From Rhizobium rhizoryzae (GTDB lineage: Bacteria; Pseudomonadota; Alphaproteobacteria; Rhizobiales; Rhizobiaceae): DNA of 64,000 nt. Both the position numbers and the translations under genes were made by a program. Under the pieces are notes generated by a model. That model was given only the letters and a program-made list of their open reading frames with translations, was not told the origin of the DNA and ran no database searches. The first letter of the stretch is position 1. Each line of letters opens with the position of its first letter. Below, piece after piece: positions 35,545 through 44,292 of the stretch. The stretch is from positions 1,586,501 through 1,650,500 of the forward strand of contig NZ_CP049250.1 of NCBI RefSeq assembly GCF_011046895.1, given 5' to 3'.

Positions 35545-35556
35545 CAGCCGTCGCCT
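35529..35556 (+). terminator. Probable phyR terminator stem-loop
   Basis: 8-bp perfect stem GGCGACGG/CCGTCGCC with a 12-base loop, 51 bp after the phyR stop. The following TATTTC is a weak T-tract. Confidence 0.5.
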
Positions 35557-35688
35557 ATTTCACAGATGCCCCCGGTATGTGTGACGCGGGTCAAGCAACA
35601 GACTTCAAATATCGATCACCGAATGGTCCGGCCCGGATACACGTCCGGCTGTTTGGTTTATGAGAGTAGAAATTAATAGCGTATCGGG

Positions 35689-35717
35689 TTGAGACCGGTC
35701 GACTTGCCGCCTATAAG
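35689..35717 (+). promoter_or_regulatory. Sigma-70 promoter of the HWE kinase
   Basis: TTGAGA (35689-35694), 17-bp spacer, TATAAG (35712-35717), about 70 bp before the start codon. Confidence 0.6.
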
Positions 35718-35787
35718 GGGCTAGCAACGGTCTAATATGCAAAGACGCGTATTTTGCCGGTATCGCAGATCAGGGCGGAGCAATTAA

Positions 35788-36798
35788 TTGTCGCATCAGC
35801 TGACATGGCAACAAGCTGGTGAAAGCGGTGAGGCGTTACGCGATTTCTTCATGCCCGCTCTCCTGGATCTCGGCGCGAGCGTTACGATCCAGGATCTCCA
35901 GCGTCGTTATATTTTTGTCACCAACCTCCCGGATGCCTGGTCGCAGGCGCTAACCGATGCACCAACCGATATCAGCCTGTTCGGTGAGGAAATTGCAGCA
36001 AAGCTGAAGCTGCTGAAAGATGGCATCACCGAGCATGGCCAGAAGGGACATCTCGAGTTCACTGTGAACTCCGATGAGGTCTACGAATTCAGGGTTCAGG
36101 CAATTTCCACCGCAGAAGGCGGCATCCATCTTGTGACGACGATCATTGACCGATCGGAGGAACGCCATCGAGAGCGGCTTCTTCGAGCGCTGCTGCGTGA
36201 AGTCAGCCACCGCTCCAAGAATCTGCTGGCCATCATTCAGAGTATCGCGCTGCAGACCGCACGCTATTCCGTGACGCTGGATGTATTTCTCAACAAGTTC
36301 CGGGGGCGGCTTTATTCGCTTTCGCAGTCCCAGGATCTGATCACGGATTCAAGCTGGCGTGGGGCGTATTTTTACGAACTGGTTCAGCAGCAGACTGAGA
36401 AGTATCTTCCCGAGAATGCGCACCTGATCAAAGTCAGCGGTGATAATGTCCTGTTGAGCCCGAATGCTTCGTTGCATCTCGGTCTGGCGCTGCATGAGTT
36501 GATCGTCAATGCGGTCAGTCACGGATCCCTTTCGAAAAGTGGCCGAGCCATTATGGTCACCTGCCAACGCGTGCAGGCAAACGGTCAGGATTCGCTCGAG
36601 GTACGCTGGGAGGAAGGACTGCCCAATCCCGTGCGCCATATCGAGGGAAGGGACAACAGCAGCCTGAAGGCGAATTTTGGCAGTACTGTCCTGGAGCGGG
36701 TGGTACCTGCTTCCGTCAACGGCAAGGCACGCTATGCCATCACGCCGGATCGCATCAGCTACAGCCTTGTCTTCCCTCTGGAACACGCGTCCGAATAA
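35788..36798 (+). CDS. HWE-family sensor histidine kinase, probable PhyR kinase
   Basis: 336 residues. An N-terminal PAS-like domain (about 25-125, VTIQDLQRRYIFVTNLP) precedes an HWE/HisKA_2 dimerisation domain with H-box REVSHRSKNLLAIIQSIALQ (about 145) and an ATPase domain with N-box ALHELIVNAVSHGSLS (about 230) and the diagnostic W-x-E in VRWEEGLPNP. No membrane helices. Such kinases next to phyR are known to phosphorylate PhyR in several Alphaproteobacteria. The start is a TTG at 35788 with GGCGGAG 7 bp upstream; no better start exists nearby. Confidence 0.92.
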   Translation: MSHQLTWQQAGESGEALRDFFMPALLDLGASVTIQDLQRRYIFVTNLPDAWSQALTDAPTDISLFGEEIAAKLKLLKDGITEHGQKGHLEFTVNSDEVYEFRVQAISTAEGGIHLVTTIIDRSEERHRERLLRALLREVSHRSKNLLAIIQSIALQTARYSVTLDVFLNKFRGRLYSLSQSQDLITDSSWRGAYFYELVQQQTEKYLPENAHLIKVSGDNVLLSPNASLHLGLALHELIVNAVSHGSLSKSGRAIMVTCQRVQANGQDSLEVRWEEGLPNPVRHIEGRDNSSLKANFGSTVLERVVPASVNGKARYAITPDRISYSLVFPLEHASE

Positions 36799-36875
36799 TC
36801 ACCTCGATCATTATCGAGGAGCCGCAGGTGTAACGCTTCTGAGGTGTCTGGCTGGTCGCACTTTTGCGCTAAGCA

Positions 36876-36993
36876 CAAAAAGAAACGGTCTTGGTTTCTT
36901 TTTACAGAAGCCAAGACCGTTGGGTCTCTTCGAGGGGGATGAAGAGGTATCCGGAAGCTTTGAAGGGCGGGGGACGGGGGCGCTTCCAGATAC
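36876..36993 (-). ncRNA. Candidate EcfG-controlled small RNA
   Basis: No ORF is evident here. On the minus strand an exact EcfG promoter (37024-37000) is followed by about 118 bases and a strong terminator (stem 36921-36911 with 36894-36884, then TCTTTTTG). The transcript would be C-rich in its 5' half (runs of C at 36960-36980 and near 36937-36942 on the minus strand), a property seen in alphaproteobacterial regulatory RNAs such as the stress RNA GsrN of Caulobacter. Ends are estimates: start about 7 bases after the -10, end in the T-run. It is convergent to the HWE kinase gene. Expression is unproven. Confidence 0.55.
36884..36921 (-). terminator. Oriented rho-independent terminator of the candidate small RNA
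   Basis: Perfect 11-bp stem AACGGTCTTGG (36884-36894) with CCAAGACCGTT (36911-36921), 16-base loop. The minus strand continues TCTTTTTG, a good T-tract; the plus strand continues GGGTCTC. It could also stop antisense reading into the kinase gene. Confidence 0.85.
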
Positions 36994-36999
36994 ATCAAT

Positions 37000-37024
37000 A
37001 ACGGGCCTGCCCGAAGAAGGTTCC
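37000..37024 (-). promoter_or_regulatory. EcfG-type promoter on the minus strand
   Basis: GGAAC on the minus strand (37024-37020), 16-bp spacer, CGTT (37003-37000): exact consensus. Directed away from the ABC permease genes and toward the hairpin at 36884-36921. Confidence 0.7.
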
Positions 37025-37032
37025 GTCCGTTG

Positions 37033-37092
37033 CCAGAAAAATCAAAAAAAGATTTTCTGGTTGCTGGATGCAGATGCCCCGGCTCACCGGGG
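37033..37092 (-). terminator. Hairpins after the third peptide ABC operon
   Basis: CCCCGG/CCGGGG stem (about 37077-37092) followed on the minus strand by a second A/T-rich stem (37060-37051 with 37043-37033, one-base bulge) whose loop is TTTTTTT. Either may end the permease operon, whose stop is at 37110. Confidence 0.55.
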
Positions 37093-37109
37093 CACCGTCC
37101 AGGCTCGGC

Positions 37110-38030
37110 TCAACGAGCCTGCGTTCTCGGATCCAGCGCGTCTCGCACCGCATCGCCTACATAGTTGACGCTGAGCACGGTCAGGGAAATCGCGAGCCCT
37201 GGCCAGAAGACACGCGACGGCGTCAACTGCAGGAAGTTCGCCCCGTCAAACAAAAGACGGCCCCATGTCGGGAAGTCGGACGGAAAACCGAGACCGAGGA
37301 AGGATAGCGCAGACTCGGTGATAATCGCAGCCGCGATGCCAAGCGTTGCCGAAACCATGATGGAACTGAGCACGTTCGGCAGGATATGGCGCAGAACGAT
37401 GCGGGATTCCCTCATGCCGCTGCTCTTCGCGGCGATGATGAATTCCTGGCTCTTTACTGCAAGCACGTCGCCACGAACGATACGGGCTGTGTGCATCCAG
37501 CTCGTCACGCCGATGACGAAGACGATCAGGATGAAAATGCCGGTCTCCGGTCCGAATGCTGCACGAAGAGTATCGCGAAACAGCATGATGATGACGAGCA
37601 GGAGCGGCAGAAGCGGTAGCGCCAGGAAAAGGTCCGTCAGACGCATCAAGGGGCCATCGAGCTTGCGGAAATAACCCGACAGGACGCCGACCAGCGTGCC
37701 AAGCAGCAAGGCAAGCAGCATCGCAGTCAATCCCACGGCGAGCGAGATCTGCCCGCCTGCCATGACCTGTGCCAGCATGTCATGGCCGAGATTGTCCGTG
37801 CCGAACGGGTGCTTCCAGGAAGGCCCCTGGTTTTTTGCGCGGATGTCGATTTTGTTCGGATCTATCGTGTGAATGAAAGGACCGACATAGACGACAAGCA
37901 GGATGAAGGCGAAGACAATCAGGCCGGCCACGCCACCCTTGTGCTTTCGAAACTTTCTCCAGAACAGGATGGACGGTGTCTCGATCTCAGCCTTTGCGGT
38001 CACGGGCTGGTTGATGACGGCATCAGTCAT
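37110..38030 (-). CDS. Peptide-type ABC transporter permease (DppC-like)
   Basis: 306 residues from the ATG at 38030 (MTDAVINQPV), which overlaps the end of the preceding permease gene by 8 bp; an upstream in-frame ATG at 38072 lies inside that gene. FRKHKGGVAGLIVFAFILLVVYVGP is the first helix (in parts), and HPFGTDNLGHDMLAQVMAGGQ is the DppC signature region. The EAA loop is EFIIAAKSSGMRESRIVLRHILP (about 195-217, in parts). Last gene of the minus-strand unit. Confidence 0.92.
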   Translation of the reverse strand: MTDAVINQPVTAKAEIETPSILFWRKFRKHKGGVAGLIVFAFILLVVYVGPFIHTIDPNKIDIRAKNQGPSWKHPFGTDNLGHDMLAQVMAGGQISLAVGLTAMLLALLLGTLVGVLSGYFRKLDGPLMRLTDLFLALPLLPLLLVIIMLFRDTLRAAFGPETGIFILIVFVIGVTSWMHTARIVRGDVLAVKSQEFIIAAKSSGMRESRIVLRHILPNVLSSIMVSATLGIAAAIITESALSFLGLGFPSDFPTWGRLLFDGANFLQLTPSRVFWPGLAISLTVLSVNYVGDAVRDALDPRTQAR

Positions 38031-39033
38031 AGCGAATCCTCGGATCAAGGATGCCGTAGAGAACATCGGCAATGAGGTTGAACAGCACGATCAGGACCGC
38101 GAATATGAAGGTGAGGGTCTGTACCAGTGGAATGTCTGCCCCCTGAACCGCTGTGATCAGCAATTGGCCGAGCCCGTTCACACGGAAGATCTGCTCGGTG
38201 ATGATGGCGCCGGAGAAAATGGTCGGAACGCCCAGCGCGATGACCGTCACCACCGGGATCAAGCTGTTGCGCAGGACGTGCACAAGAAGGACCGCCTTTT
38301 CCTTGACGCCTTTCGCACGCGCCGTACGCACGTAATCCTGGCTGAGATTGTCCAGCATGGAGGCGCGAACGAAGCGAGCAATCTGGGAGGCGTTATAGAG
38401 CGCCAGAACCGTGACCGGCAGAACCATCTGCTTGACCTGCTGGACGAAGCTCGACCAGTCGTTGACGACCAGATTGGTGTCGTAGATCGACGGAAACCAT
38501 TGCAGGTAGGAAGAGAAGATGACGATCAGCACGACGCCGGTAAAGAAGGTTGGCACCGAATAGCCGACCATGGTGACGAAGGTCCCGATCTGGTCAAAGA
38601 TCGAATACTGGCGATAGGCGGAAATGACGCCGACTGGTATCGCTATCAGCACACCGAACAGATAGGCCATGCCGACGACCCAGAGGGTTTGCGGCATACG
38701 TTGTACAATGAGGTCGACCACCGGGCTGCGGGTCGCCCAGGAGAGCACGCGCATCCGTTCGCCGTCGCCCACGGTGATTCCGGTCATCTGTTCGAAGATG
38801 TTGAGCGGCTCGTTGATGAAGAACTGCTTCAACCACAAGAGATAGCGGATGAGGAAAGGTTGATCGAGACCCATAGAGGCGCGGATCTGCTCACGCACTT
38901 CCGGCGGAATGGTCAGCGGCAGGTCGCCGAGCGGATCATTGGGCGCAAGATCAAGCAGCGCAAAAATGACGAAACTTATGACAAGCAGCGTCGGCACGGC
39001 GAACATAAGTCGCCGGATCGTATAGGTAAACAT
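38023..39033 (-). CDS. Peptide-type ABC transporter permease (DppB-like)
   Basis: 336 residues. Starts TIRRLMFAVPTLLVISFVIF, a standard first helix, then LAPNDPLGDLP. EAA loop YVRTARAKGVKEKAVLLVHVLRN (about 245-268, in parts) and ITEQIFRVNGLGQLLI toward the end. It follows the binding-protein gene after a hairpin-bearing gap of 74 bp and overlaps the next permease. Confidence 0.92.
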   Translation of the reverse strand: MFTYTIRRLMFAVPTLLVISFVIFALLDLAPNDPLGDLPLTIPPEVREQIRASMGLDQPFLIRYLLWLKQFFINEPLNIFEQMTGITVGDGERMRVLSWATRSPVVDLIVQRMPQTLWVVGMAYLFGVLIAIPVGVISAYRQYSIFDQIGTFVTMVGYSVPTFFTGVVLIVIFSSYLQWFPSIYDTNLVVNDWSSFVQQVKQMVLPVTVLALYNASQIARFVRASMLDNLSQDYVRTARAKGVKEKAVLLVHVLRNSLIPVVTVIALGVPTIFSGAIITEQIFRVNGLGQLLITAVQGADIPLVQTLTFIFAVLIVLFNLIADVLYGILDPRIRYD

Positions 39034-39065
39034 ATGGCGGTCTCCAGACGCTTTTGGAGCAAGGA

Positions 39066-39100
39066 AAAGCGGGCCTCCCCCAAGGGACGAGGCCCGCTTT
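39066..39100 (-). terminator. Hairpin between binding-protein and permease genes
   Basis: Perfect 12-bp stem (39066-39077 with 39089-39100), 11-base loop. Such intra-operon hairpins after binding-protein genes commonly reduce read-through and protect the upstream mRNA, giving more binding protein than permease. Confidence 0.8.
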
Positions 39101-39107
39101 CACTCAA

Positions 39108-40811
39108 TTACTTCTTACGAGACCAGTCTGCGGCATTCCAGAGTTCGGAATCCCAAGCATTCATCTTCACGCCGCTCAGCTTGACCGAGTGGGACGAAAT
39201 CTGGCCGCGATGGATGAGCGGGATATGCGCACCCTCGGCGGTCAGCATGTCGTTGGCCTTCTTGGCGAGTTCGGCGCGCTTGCCGAGATCAGCCGTCTTG
39301 GAAAGCTCGGCAACGATCTTGTCGTATTCCGGGTTGCAGTAACGCGGAATGTTCTGACCCTGCCAACCGTTGGCTGGAGACGGGATCTTGTTGCACAGCC
39401 ATTCTGCCAGATACTTTTCCGGATCCGTTCCGTCGAAGTTGTTCGTGTACATTTCCACGTCGGCATAGAACTTCTGGAAGGTATCCGGGCTTGCCGGGTC
39501 GCCGCCGAAGAAGACGGAGGCCGAGACGTTGCGCAGTTCGGATGCGACACCGATCTGCTGCCACCAATCCTTGACGAGCGCCTGCGTGCCCTGGCGAACC
39601 GAGTTGGTGGAAGTCTGGTAGAGGAAGGAAAGCTTCACGCCGTCCTTGGCACGAATGCCATCGCCACCCTTCTTCCAGCCAGCCTGGTCGAGAAGTTTGT
39701 TGGCGCCTTCGATGTCCTGCTTCAGGCACCAGTCGTTGGCGGTCGAGACATAGGCATCGGGGGCCGGAACGATGTTGCAGGTCGGCTTTCCAGCTTCGCC
39801 GTAACCGGCTTCATCGATGATGTCGCGGTCGATGGCGATTGACAGCGCCTTGCGAACCGCCGGATCGGAGAGTGCCGGATGCTTGCCGCCCTCGACGGTC
39901 GAACGCTTGTCGCCGAGCTTCGGATCAGGGTTCGTCCAGTTCAGGTTGATACGCTCGACCTGCGTTCCGAACGCCGTCACCAGCGTGCCTTTTCCAGCCT
40001 TGAGCATGGTCGCCAGGACTTCCGGCTCAACCTGCATGTTCCAGGCGTAGTCATATTCGCCGGTTTCCAGAACCGCGCGGGCCGCAGATGCGGCATCGCC
40101 GCCGCCCTTCAGGGTGACAGACGCAAAGGCAGGCTTGGCTGCATCGCGATAGTTGGCGTTGGCGGTGAAGGTGATGACGTCGTTCGGCTTGAATTCCTTG
40201 ACGACGAAGGGGCCGGTGCCGATGGGGCCGAAGTTCGCGGATGTGCAGCCCGGAGCCTTGGCGCCGACGCAATCCTTGAACTGGGCCTTCTGGATGATCG
40301 GCTGCTGCGCGCCAACAAACGCACCATAGGGATAGTATTTCGGTTCTGCGAAGGAGACCTTGACCGTCAGAGGATCAACCGCTTCGACTTTGGTGATGCC
40401 TTCGAACTGTGCCTTCTGTGCGCAACCACCATCCGGCGCCGTGCAGTACTGCCAGGTGAAGACCACATCCTCTGCCGTGAAGGCCGAGCCATCCGACCAC
40501 TTCACGCCTGGCTTCAGCTTCCAGGTGATGCTCTTCATGTCCTTGGCGACGCCGCCATTGTCGACCGTCGGAATCTCGGTGACGAGCCACGGCGTCAGCT
40601 TGCCGGTTTCATCGTAGCGCGCCAGAGGCTCGATCGTGAGCGAGGCGCTGTAAACTTCCTTCGTGCCACCGGAAAGATATGGATTGAGGGTGGAAACAGC
40701 CTGCCAGAACAGGATCTTCAAGTCCCCGTCCGTCCCGCGCTGGGCATGTGCGACATTGGCAAAGGCCAATGCGGCCACCGTACCTGCCAACAGGATCTTT
40801 GTTCTCTTCAT
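39108..40811 (-). CDS. Peptide-type ABC transporter substrate-binding protein (SBP family 5)
   Basis: 567 residues from the ATG at 40811 (MKRTKILLAGT); an upstream in-frame start would extend it by 13 residues without purpose. Sec signal peptide to about residue 23 (ANVAHAQ). Family 5 features include WSDGSAFTAEDVVFTWQY, GPIGTGPFVVKEFKPND and ALSDPAVRKALSIAIDRD. Several cysteines in pairs (about residues 130-190, 340-370, 470-500) could form disulfides. First gene of the minus-strand unit; its ATPase partner is on the divergent plus-strand unit. Confidence 0.92.
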   Translation of the reverse strand: MKRTKILLAGTVAALAFANVAHAQRGTDGDLKILFWQAVSTLNPYLSGGTKEVYSASLTIEPLARYDETGKLTPWLVTEIPTVDNGGVAKDMKSITWKLKPGVKWSDGSAFTAEDVVFTWQYCTAPDGGCAQKAQFEGITKVEAVDPLTVKVSFAEPKYYPYGAFVGAQQPIIQKAQFKDCVGAKAPGCTSANFGPIGTGPFVVKEFKPNDVITFTANANYRDAAKPAFASVTLKGGGDAASAARAVLETGEYDYAWNMQVEPEVLATMLKAGKGTLVTAFGTQVERINLNWTNPDPKLGDKRSTVEGGKHPALSDPAVRKALSIAIDRDIIDEAGYGEAGKPTCNIVPAPDAYVSTANDWCLKQDIEGANKLLDQAGWKKGGDGIRAKDGVKLSFLYQTSTNSVRQGTQALVKDWWQQIGVASELRNVSASVFFGGDPASPDTFQKFYADVEMYTNNFDGTDPEKYLAEWLCNKIPSPANGWQGQNIPRYCNPEYDKIVAELSKTADLGKRAELAKKANDMLTAEGAHIPLIHRGQISSHSVKLSGVKMNAWDSELWNAADWSRKK

Positions 40812-41127
40812 TGTTTTCCCCTTGAAGATTAAATTGATTATGGCTGCCATAGCCGCGACGCCAACCTTATCGGTCGCGCCGCATTCACATCCCGCTGTTT
40901 CCTCCCAGCCGAATGATGAATTCTTGTGTTTCTCCCGTCGCCTTGACGTTCATCCGGCCGACGTTTTCGCCATCCCGAACGACTATATGATCAAATTTTG
41001 AGCCATCTAAACACAAGCTCAAATAGCGTTCAAGAATGAAATTTGAAGCTTGCATTTATTATCACTTACGTCGCAATATCCCTGTCAACAATAAGGGAAA
41101 CAGCTGAAATTATATGAGGTTGCAGTC
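40812..41127. promoter_or_regulatory. 316-bp divergent control region of the third peptide ABC locus
   Basis: Between the binding-protein gene and the amidohydrolase gene. TTTGAGC (40997-41003) and GCTCAAA (41017-41023) form an inverted repeat with a 13-bp spacer in an A/T-rich stretch, a likely regulator site. I see no ORF with a ribosome site in the region. No regulator gene for this locus is adjacent. Confidence 0.5.
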
Positions 41128-42291
41128 ATGCCAGTTCTCAATCGCGCCGCTGAAATGCAGGAAGAAGTCGCCGGCTGGCGTCGTCATCTTCATGAAAATC
41201 CGGAGCTTTTGTACGATGTTTTCAAGACGTCCGCTTTTGTCGCGGAGAAGCTGAAGGCCTTCGGTTGCGACGTTGTGGAAACCGGGATCGGCAAGACCGG
41301 TGTCGTGGGCATCATCAAGGGAACGCTCGGCGACGGGCCGACCATCGGCATGCGTGCGGACATGGATGCGCTGCCCATTCTGGAAAGTTCCGGCAAGCCA
41401 TGGGCCTCCAAGGTCCCCGGCAAGGCGCATTCCTGCGGGCATGACGGTCATACGGCAATGCTTCTCGGGGCGGCGCAGTATCTGTGCGAGACGCGCCGCT
41501 TTGCCGGTTCCGTCGCTGTGATCTTCCAGCCAGCGGAAGAGGGCGGCGGCGGCGGTCTTGCCATGGTGCAGGACGGCATGATGGAGAAATTCGGCATCAA
41601 GGAAGTCTACGGCCTGCACAATACGCCAGGGGTTCCGTTGGGCGATTTCGCCATTCGCAAGGGCGGCGTCATGGCGGCGGCCGATACGTTCGAGATCACC
41701 ATCAAGGGCAAAGGGAGCCACGCGGCGCAGCCGCATTTCTCCATCGATCCCGTGCTGACTTCGGCCTATGTCATCGTTGCACTTCAATCGATCGCATCGC
41801 GCGAAACGGATCCGCTGAAGTCCGTTGTCGTGTCCGTCACCACCGTCCACGGCGGTGACGCCTACAACGTGATCCCGATGGACGTGAAGCTGACGGGAAC
41901 CGTGCGCACGCTCGATCCAGAGGTTCGCGAACTGGCGGCCAAGCGCGTGGTCGAGGTGGCGCAGGGAACCGCACTCGCCCATGGCGCGGTTGCAGAGGTC
42001 AACTATGTGCGCGGCTATCCGGTCACCGTCAATCATGCGGAAGAAACGGATTTTGCCGCATCAGTCGCGGCCAATGTTTCGGGCGAAAAGAGCGTCGAAA
42101 CCGAGATGGCGCCAAAGATGGGCGCCGAGGATTTTTCCTACATGCTGGAGGCCCGACCGGGCGCCTTTATTTTCCTTGGAATAGGCGAGGGAGCCAATCT
42201 TCATCACCCGGCCTACGACTTCAATGACGAGGCCATTCCCTATGGCATAAGCTATTGGGTGACGTTGGCCGAAACCAAGCTCGCTGCCTGA
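41128..42291 (+). CDS. M20-family amidohydrolase (hippurate hydrolase-like)
   Basis: 387-residue dinuclear metallo-amidohydrolase that cleaves N-acyl amino acids or related amides. Metal and catalytic motifs are HSCGHDGHTAM (about 96-106), FQPAEEGGGGG (about 133), and GLHNTPGVPLGDF; the lid domain motif SHAAQPHFSIDP is near 190; C-terminal ligand HHPAYDFND is present. No signal peptide, so cytoplasmic. RBS GAGG is 8 bp upstream of the ATG. First gene of the divergent unit, 27 bp before the double ATPase gene, so probable substrates are taken up by the associated transporter. Confidence 0.92.
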   Translation: MPVLNRAAEMQEEVAGWRRHLHENPELLYDVFKTSAFVAEKLKAFGCDVVETGIGKTGVVGIIKGTLGDGPTIGMRADMDALPILESSGKPWASKVPGKAHSCGHDGHTAMLLGAAQYLCETRRFAGSVAVIFQPAEEGGGGGLAMVQDGMMEKFGIKEVYGLHNTPGVPLGDFAIRKGGVMAAADTFEITIKGKGSHAAQPHFSIDPVLTSAYVIVALQSIASRETDPLKSVVVSVTTVHGGDAYNVIPMDVKLTGTVRTLDPEVRELAAKRVVEVAQGTALAHGAVAEVNYVRGYPVTVNHAEETDFAASVAANVSGEKSVETEMAPKMGAEDFSYMLEARPGAFIFLGIGEGANLHHPAYDFNDEAIPYGISYWVTLAETKLAA

Positions 42292-42318
42292 TCTGCGGTA
42301 GACCACAAGGAAAACTCC

Positions 42319-44163
42319 ATGGCTAATTCTACCGAAAGTTCCCAGCAAAACGGCGTGGCAAAGCCGGTCCTGACTGTCGAGAACCTGACCACATCCTTCC
42401 GCGTCAATGGCGAGTGGAAGTCGGTCGTGCGCAATATGAGCTTTTCGATTGCGCCGCGCGAAACGGTCGCGATCGTTGGTGAGTCCGGCTCCGGCAAGAG
42501 CGTGACCTCTCTTTCCATCATGCGCCTTCTCCCAAAGGTCTCCAGCAAGATCGAGGGCCGCGTCCTTCTCGGTGGCAAGGAATTGCTATCGCTGCCGGAA
42601 GAGGAGATGCGCCAGGTTCGCGGCAATGACATCTCAATGATCTTCCAGGAACCGATGACGAGCCTCAATCCGATCTTTCCGATCGGAAAGCAGATCGCCG
42701 AAGCCCTGACGGTGCATCAGAACATCTCGGCGGCGGAGGCAAAGGCTGAGGTTATCCGGCTTCTGGAAAAGGTGCGAATCCCGAATGCGAAAGGCCGCTT
42801 CGACGAGTATCCGCACCAGTTTTCCGGCGGTATGCGCCAACGCGTGATGATTGCCATGGCGCTCGCCTCGAAGCCAAAGCTTCTGATCGCCGACGAGCCG
42901 ACGACCGCACTCGACGTGACGATTCAGGGTCAGATCCTGGATCTGATCAAGGAATTGCAGGATGAGGAGGGCATGTCCGTTCTCTTCATCACGCATGACA
43001 TGGGGGTCGTTGCAGAAATCGCTGACCGCACCATCGTCATGTTCCGCGGCGAACAGGTGGAGACGGGTGCCACGGACGACATCTTCCATCGTGGCCAGCA
43101 TCCCTACACGCGCGCGCTCCTGGCGGCCGTTCCGCGTCTGGGCTCGATGAAGGATCGGCAGCTGCCACTGCGCTTCCCCATCATCGACGTTAAGTCCGGC
43201 GAGGCCCAGCCACTGGCCGAAGTGACCGATACCGTCGCCAAGACGAAGACCCCGATCCTCGAAGTTCGGGATCTGACCACTCGTTTTGCTATCCGCTCCG
43301 GGATCCTTGGCCGGCAGACAGGTGCCGTCCACGCGGTCGAGAAGGTTTCGTTCCAGTTGTTCGAGGGAGAAACACTGTCGCTGGTGGGCGAATCGGGCTG
43401 TGGCAAGTCGACCACGGGTCGCTCTGTCACCCGTCTTGTGGAGCCGACAGCCGGTCAGGTGATGGTCGATGGCTACAATGTCATGGGCCTCGACAGGACG
43501 ACGCTTCGCACCATGCGCCGCTCGATCCAGATGGTTTTCCAGGATCCGTTCGCCAGCCTCAATCCGCGCATGAGCATTGGTTCGGCGGTTATGGAGCCGT
43601 ATATCGAGCATAAGCTTGGCACAACCGCTCAGGCTCGCGACAAGGCTGCTGATCTTCTTGCCAAGGTTGGGCTCTCACCGGACATGATGCGGCGCTATCC
43701 GCACGAGTTTTCCGGTGGTCAGCGGCAGCGCATCGCGATTGCGCGCGCGCTGATGCTCGACCCGAAGGTTATCGTTGCCGATGAAGCGGTGTCCGCGCTC
43801 GATGTCTCCATCAAGGCGCAGGTATGCAACCTGTTGCTTGATTTGCAGCAAAGTCTCAATCTGGCCTATCTGTTCATCAGCCATGACATGGCAGTCGTGG
43901 AGCGGGTCAGCCATCGGGTGGCGGTGATGTATTTGGGTGAAATCGTCGAGATCGGGCCGCGCGCGGCAGTCTTTGAAAATCCCCAGCACCCCTACACGAA
44001 AAAGCTCATGGCGGCGGTCCCGGTTCCGGATCCATCCCGCAGAAGCATCAAGCGCAACCTGTCCACGGATGAGATCAAGAGCCCCGTGCGTCCGGCCGGA
44101 TATGTTCCGCCCGTGCGCCAGTATCGCGAGATTTCCGAGGGGCACCTGGTTCAAGTCGACTGA
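42319..44163 (+). CDS. Fused double ATPase of a peptide-type ABC transporter
   Basis: 614 residues with two complete nucleotide-binding domains in one chain. Domain 1 (about 15-270): Walker [12 protein letters not shown], signature [15 protein letters not shown], Walker [13 protein letters not shown]. Domain 2 (about 315-560): Walker [12 protein letters not shown], signature [15 protein letters not shown], Walker [13 protein letters not shown]. Each is followed by the oligopeptide extension ([12 protein letters not shown] and [12 protein letters not shown]). This replaces separate DppD and DppF proteins, as in GsiA-like systems. It serves the permeases encoded on the opposite strand at 37.1-39.0 kb. 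Confidence 0.93.
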   Translation: MANSTESSQQNGVAKPVLTVENLTTSFRVNGEWKSVVRNMSFSIAPRETVAIVGESGSGKSVTSLSIMRLLPKVSSKIEGRVLLGGKELLSLPEEEMRQVRGNDISMIFQEPMTSLNPIFPIGKQIAEALTVHQNISAAEAKAEVIRLLEKVRIPNAKGRFDEYPHQFSGGMRQRVMIAMALASKPKLLIADEPTTALDVTIQGQILDLIKELQDEEGMSVLFITHDMGVVAEIADRTIVMFRGEQVETGATDDIFHRGQHPYTRALLAAVPRLGSMKDRQLPLRFPIIDVKSGEAQPLAEVTDTVAKTKTPILEVRDLTTRFAIRSGILGRQTGAVHAVEKVSFQLFEGETLSLVGESGCGKSTTGRSVTRLVEPTAGQVMVDGYNVMGLDRTTLRTMRRSIQMVFQDPFASLNPRMSIGSAVMEPYIEHKLGTTAQARDKAADLLAKVGLSPDMMRRYPHEFSGGQRQRIAIARALMLDPKVIVADEAVSALDVSIKAQVCNLLLDLQQSLNLAYLFISHDMAVVERVSHRVAVMYLGEIVEIGPRAAVFENPQHPYTKKLMAAVPVPDPSRRSIKRNLSTDEIKSPVRPAGYVPPVRQYREISEGHLVQVD

Positions 44164-44184
44164 TCCGTCTTGTTCAGAATGATG

Positions 44185-44213
44185 CAAGGCCGCGCCGTTA
44201 CGGTGCGGCCTTG
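44185..44213 (+). terminator. Terminator after the double ATPase gene
   Basis: Stem CAAGGCCGC (44185-44193) with GCGGCCTTG (44205-44213) and an inner CCG/CGG pair; followed by TTGC. Weak T-tract. Confidence 0.65.
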
Positions 44214-44228
44214 TTGCAATTCGGTGCA

Positions 44229-44260
44229 TGGCATTTGACATTCCATTGTCAAACATGCCA
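44229..44260. promoter_or_regulatory. Inverted repeat upstream of the polyol regulator gene
   Basis: TGGCATTTGACA (44229-44240) and TGTCAAACATGCCA (44247-44260) are reverse complements apart from extra bases in the right arm. It lies 33 bp before the start and includes a TTGACA box, so it is a candidate operator for autoregulation. Confidence 0.55.
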
Positions 44261-44292
44261 GCAGTGCCTGAGATCAGGGCGAGACTTCACAC

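Larger units (their letters stand above)
35478..35787 (+). other. 310-bp spacer between phyR and the HWE kinase
   Basis: Contains two stem-loops directly after phyR (GGTTCC/GGAACC at 35510-35525; GGCGACGG/CCGTCGCC at 35529-35556, then TATTTC), an exact EcfG-type promoter overlapping them, and a good sigma-70 promoter at 35689-35717. Between about 35560 and 35685 I see no ORF with a ribosome site and no second terminator. Confidence 0.7.

Noticed and set aside
36677..37168. Open frame covering the end of the HWE kinase and the following spacer
   Set aside because: Shares sequence with the kinase in another frame, crosses the hairpin, and has no ribosome site or domain.
37903..39342. 479-codon open frame opposite the third permease pair
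   Set aside because: Spans two real genes on the other strand and reads as charged nonsense.
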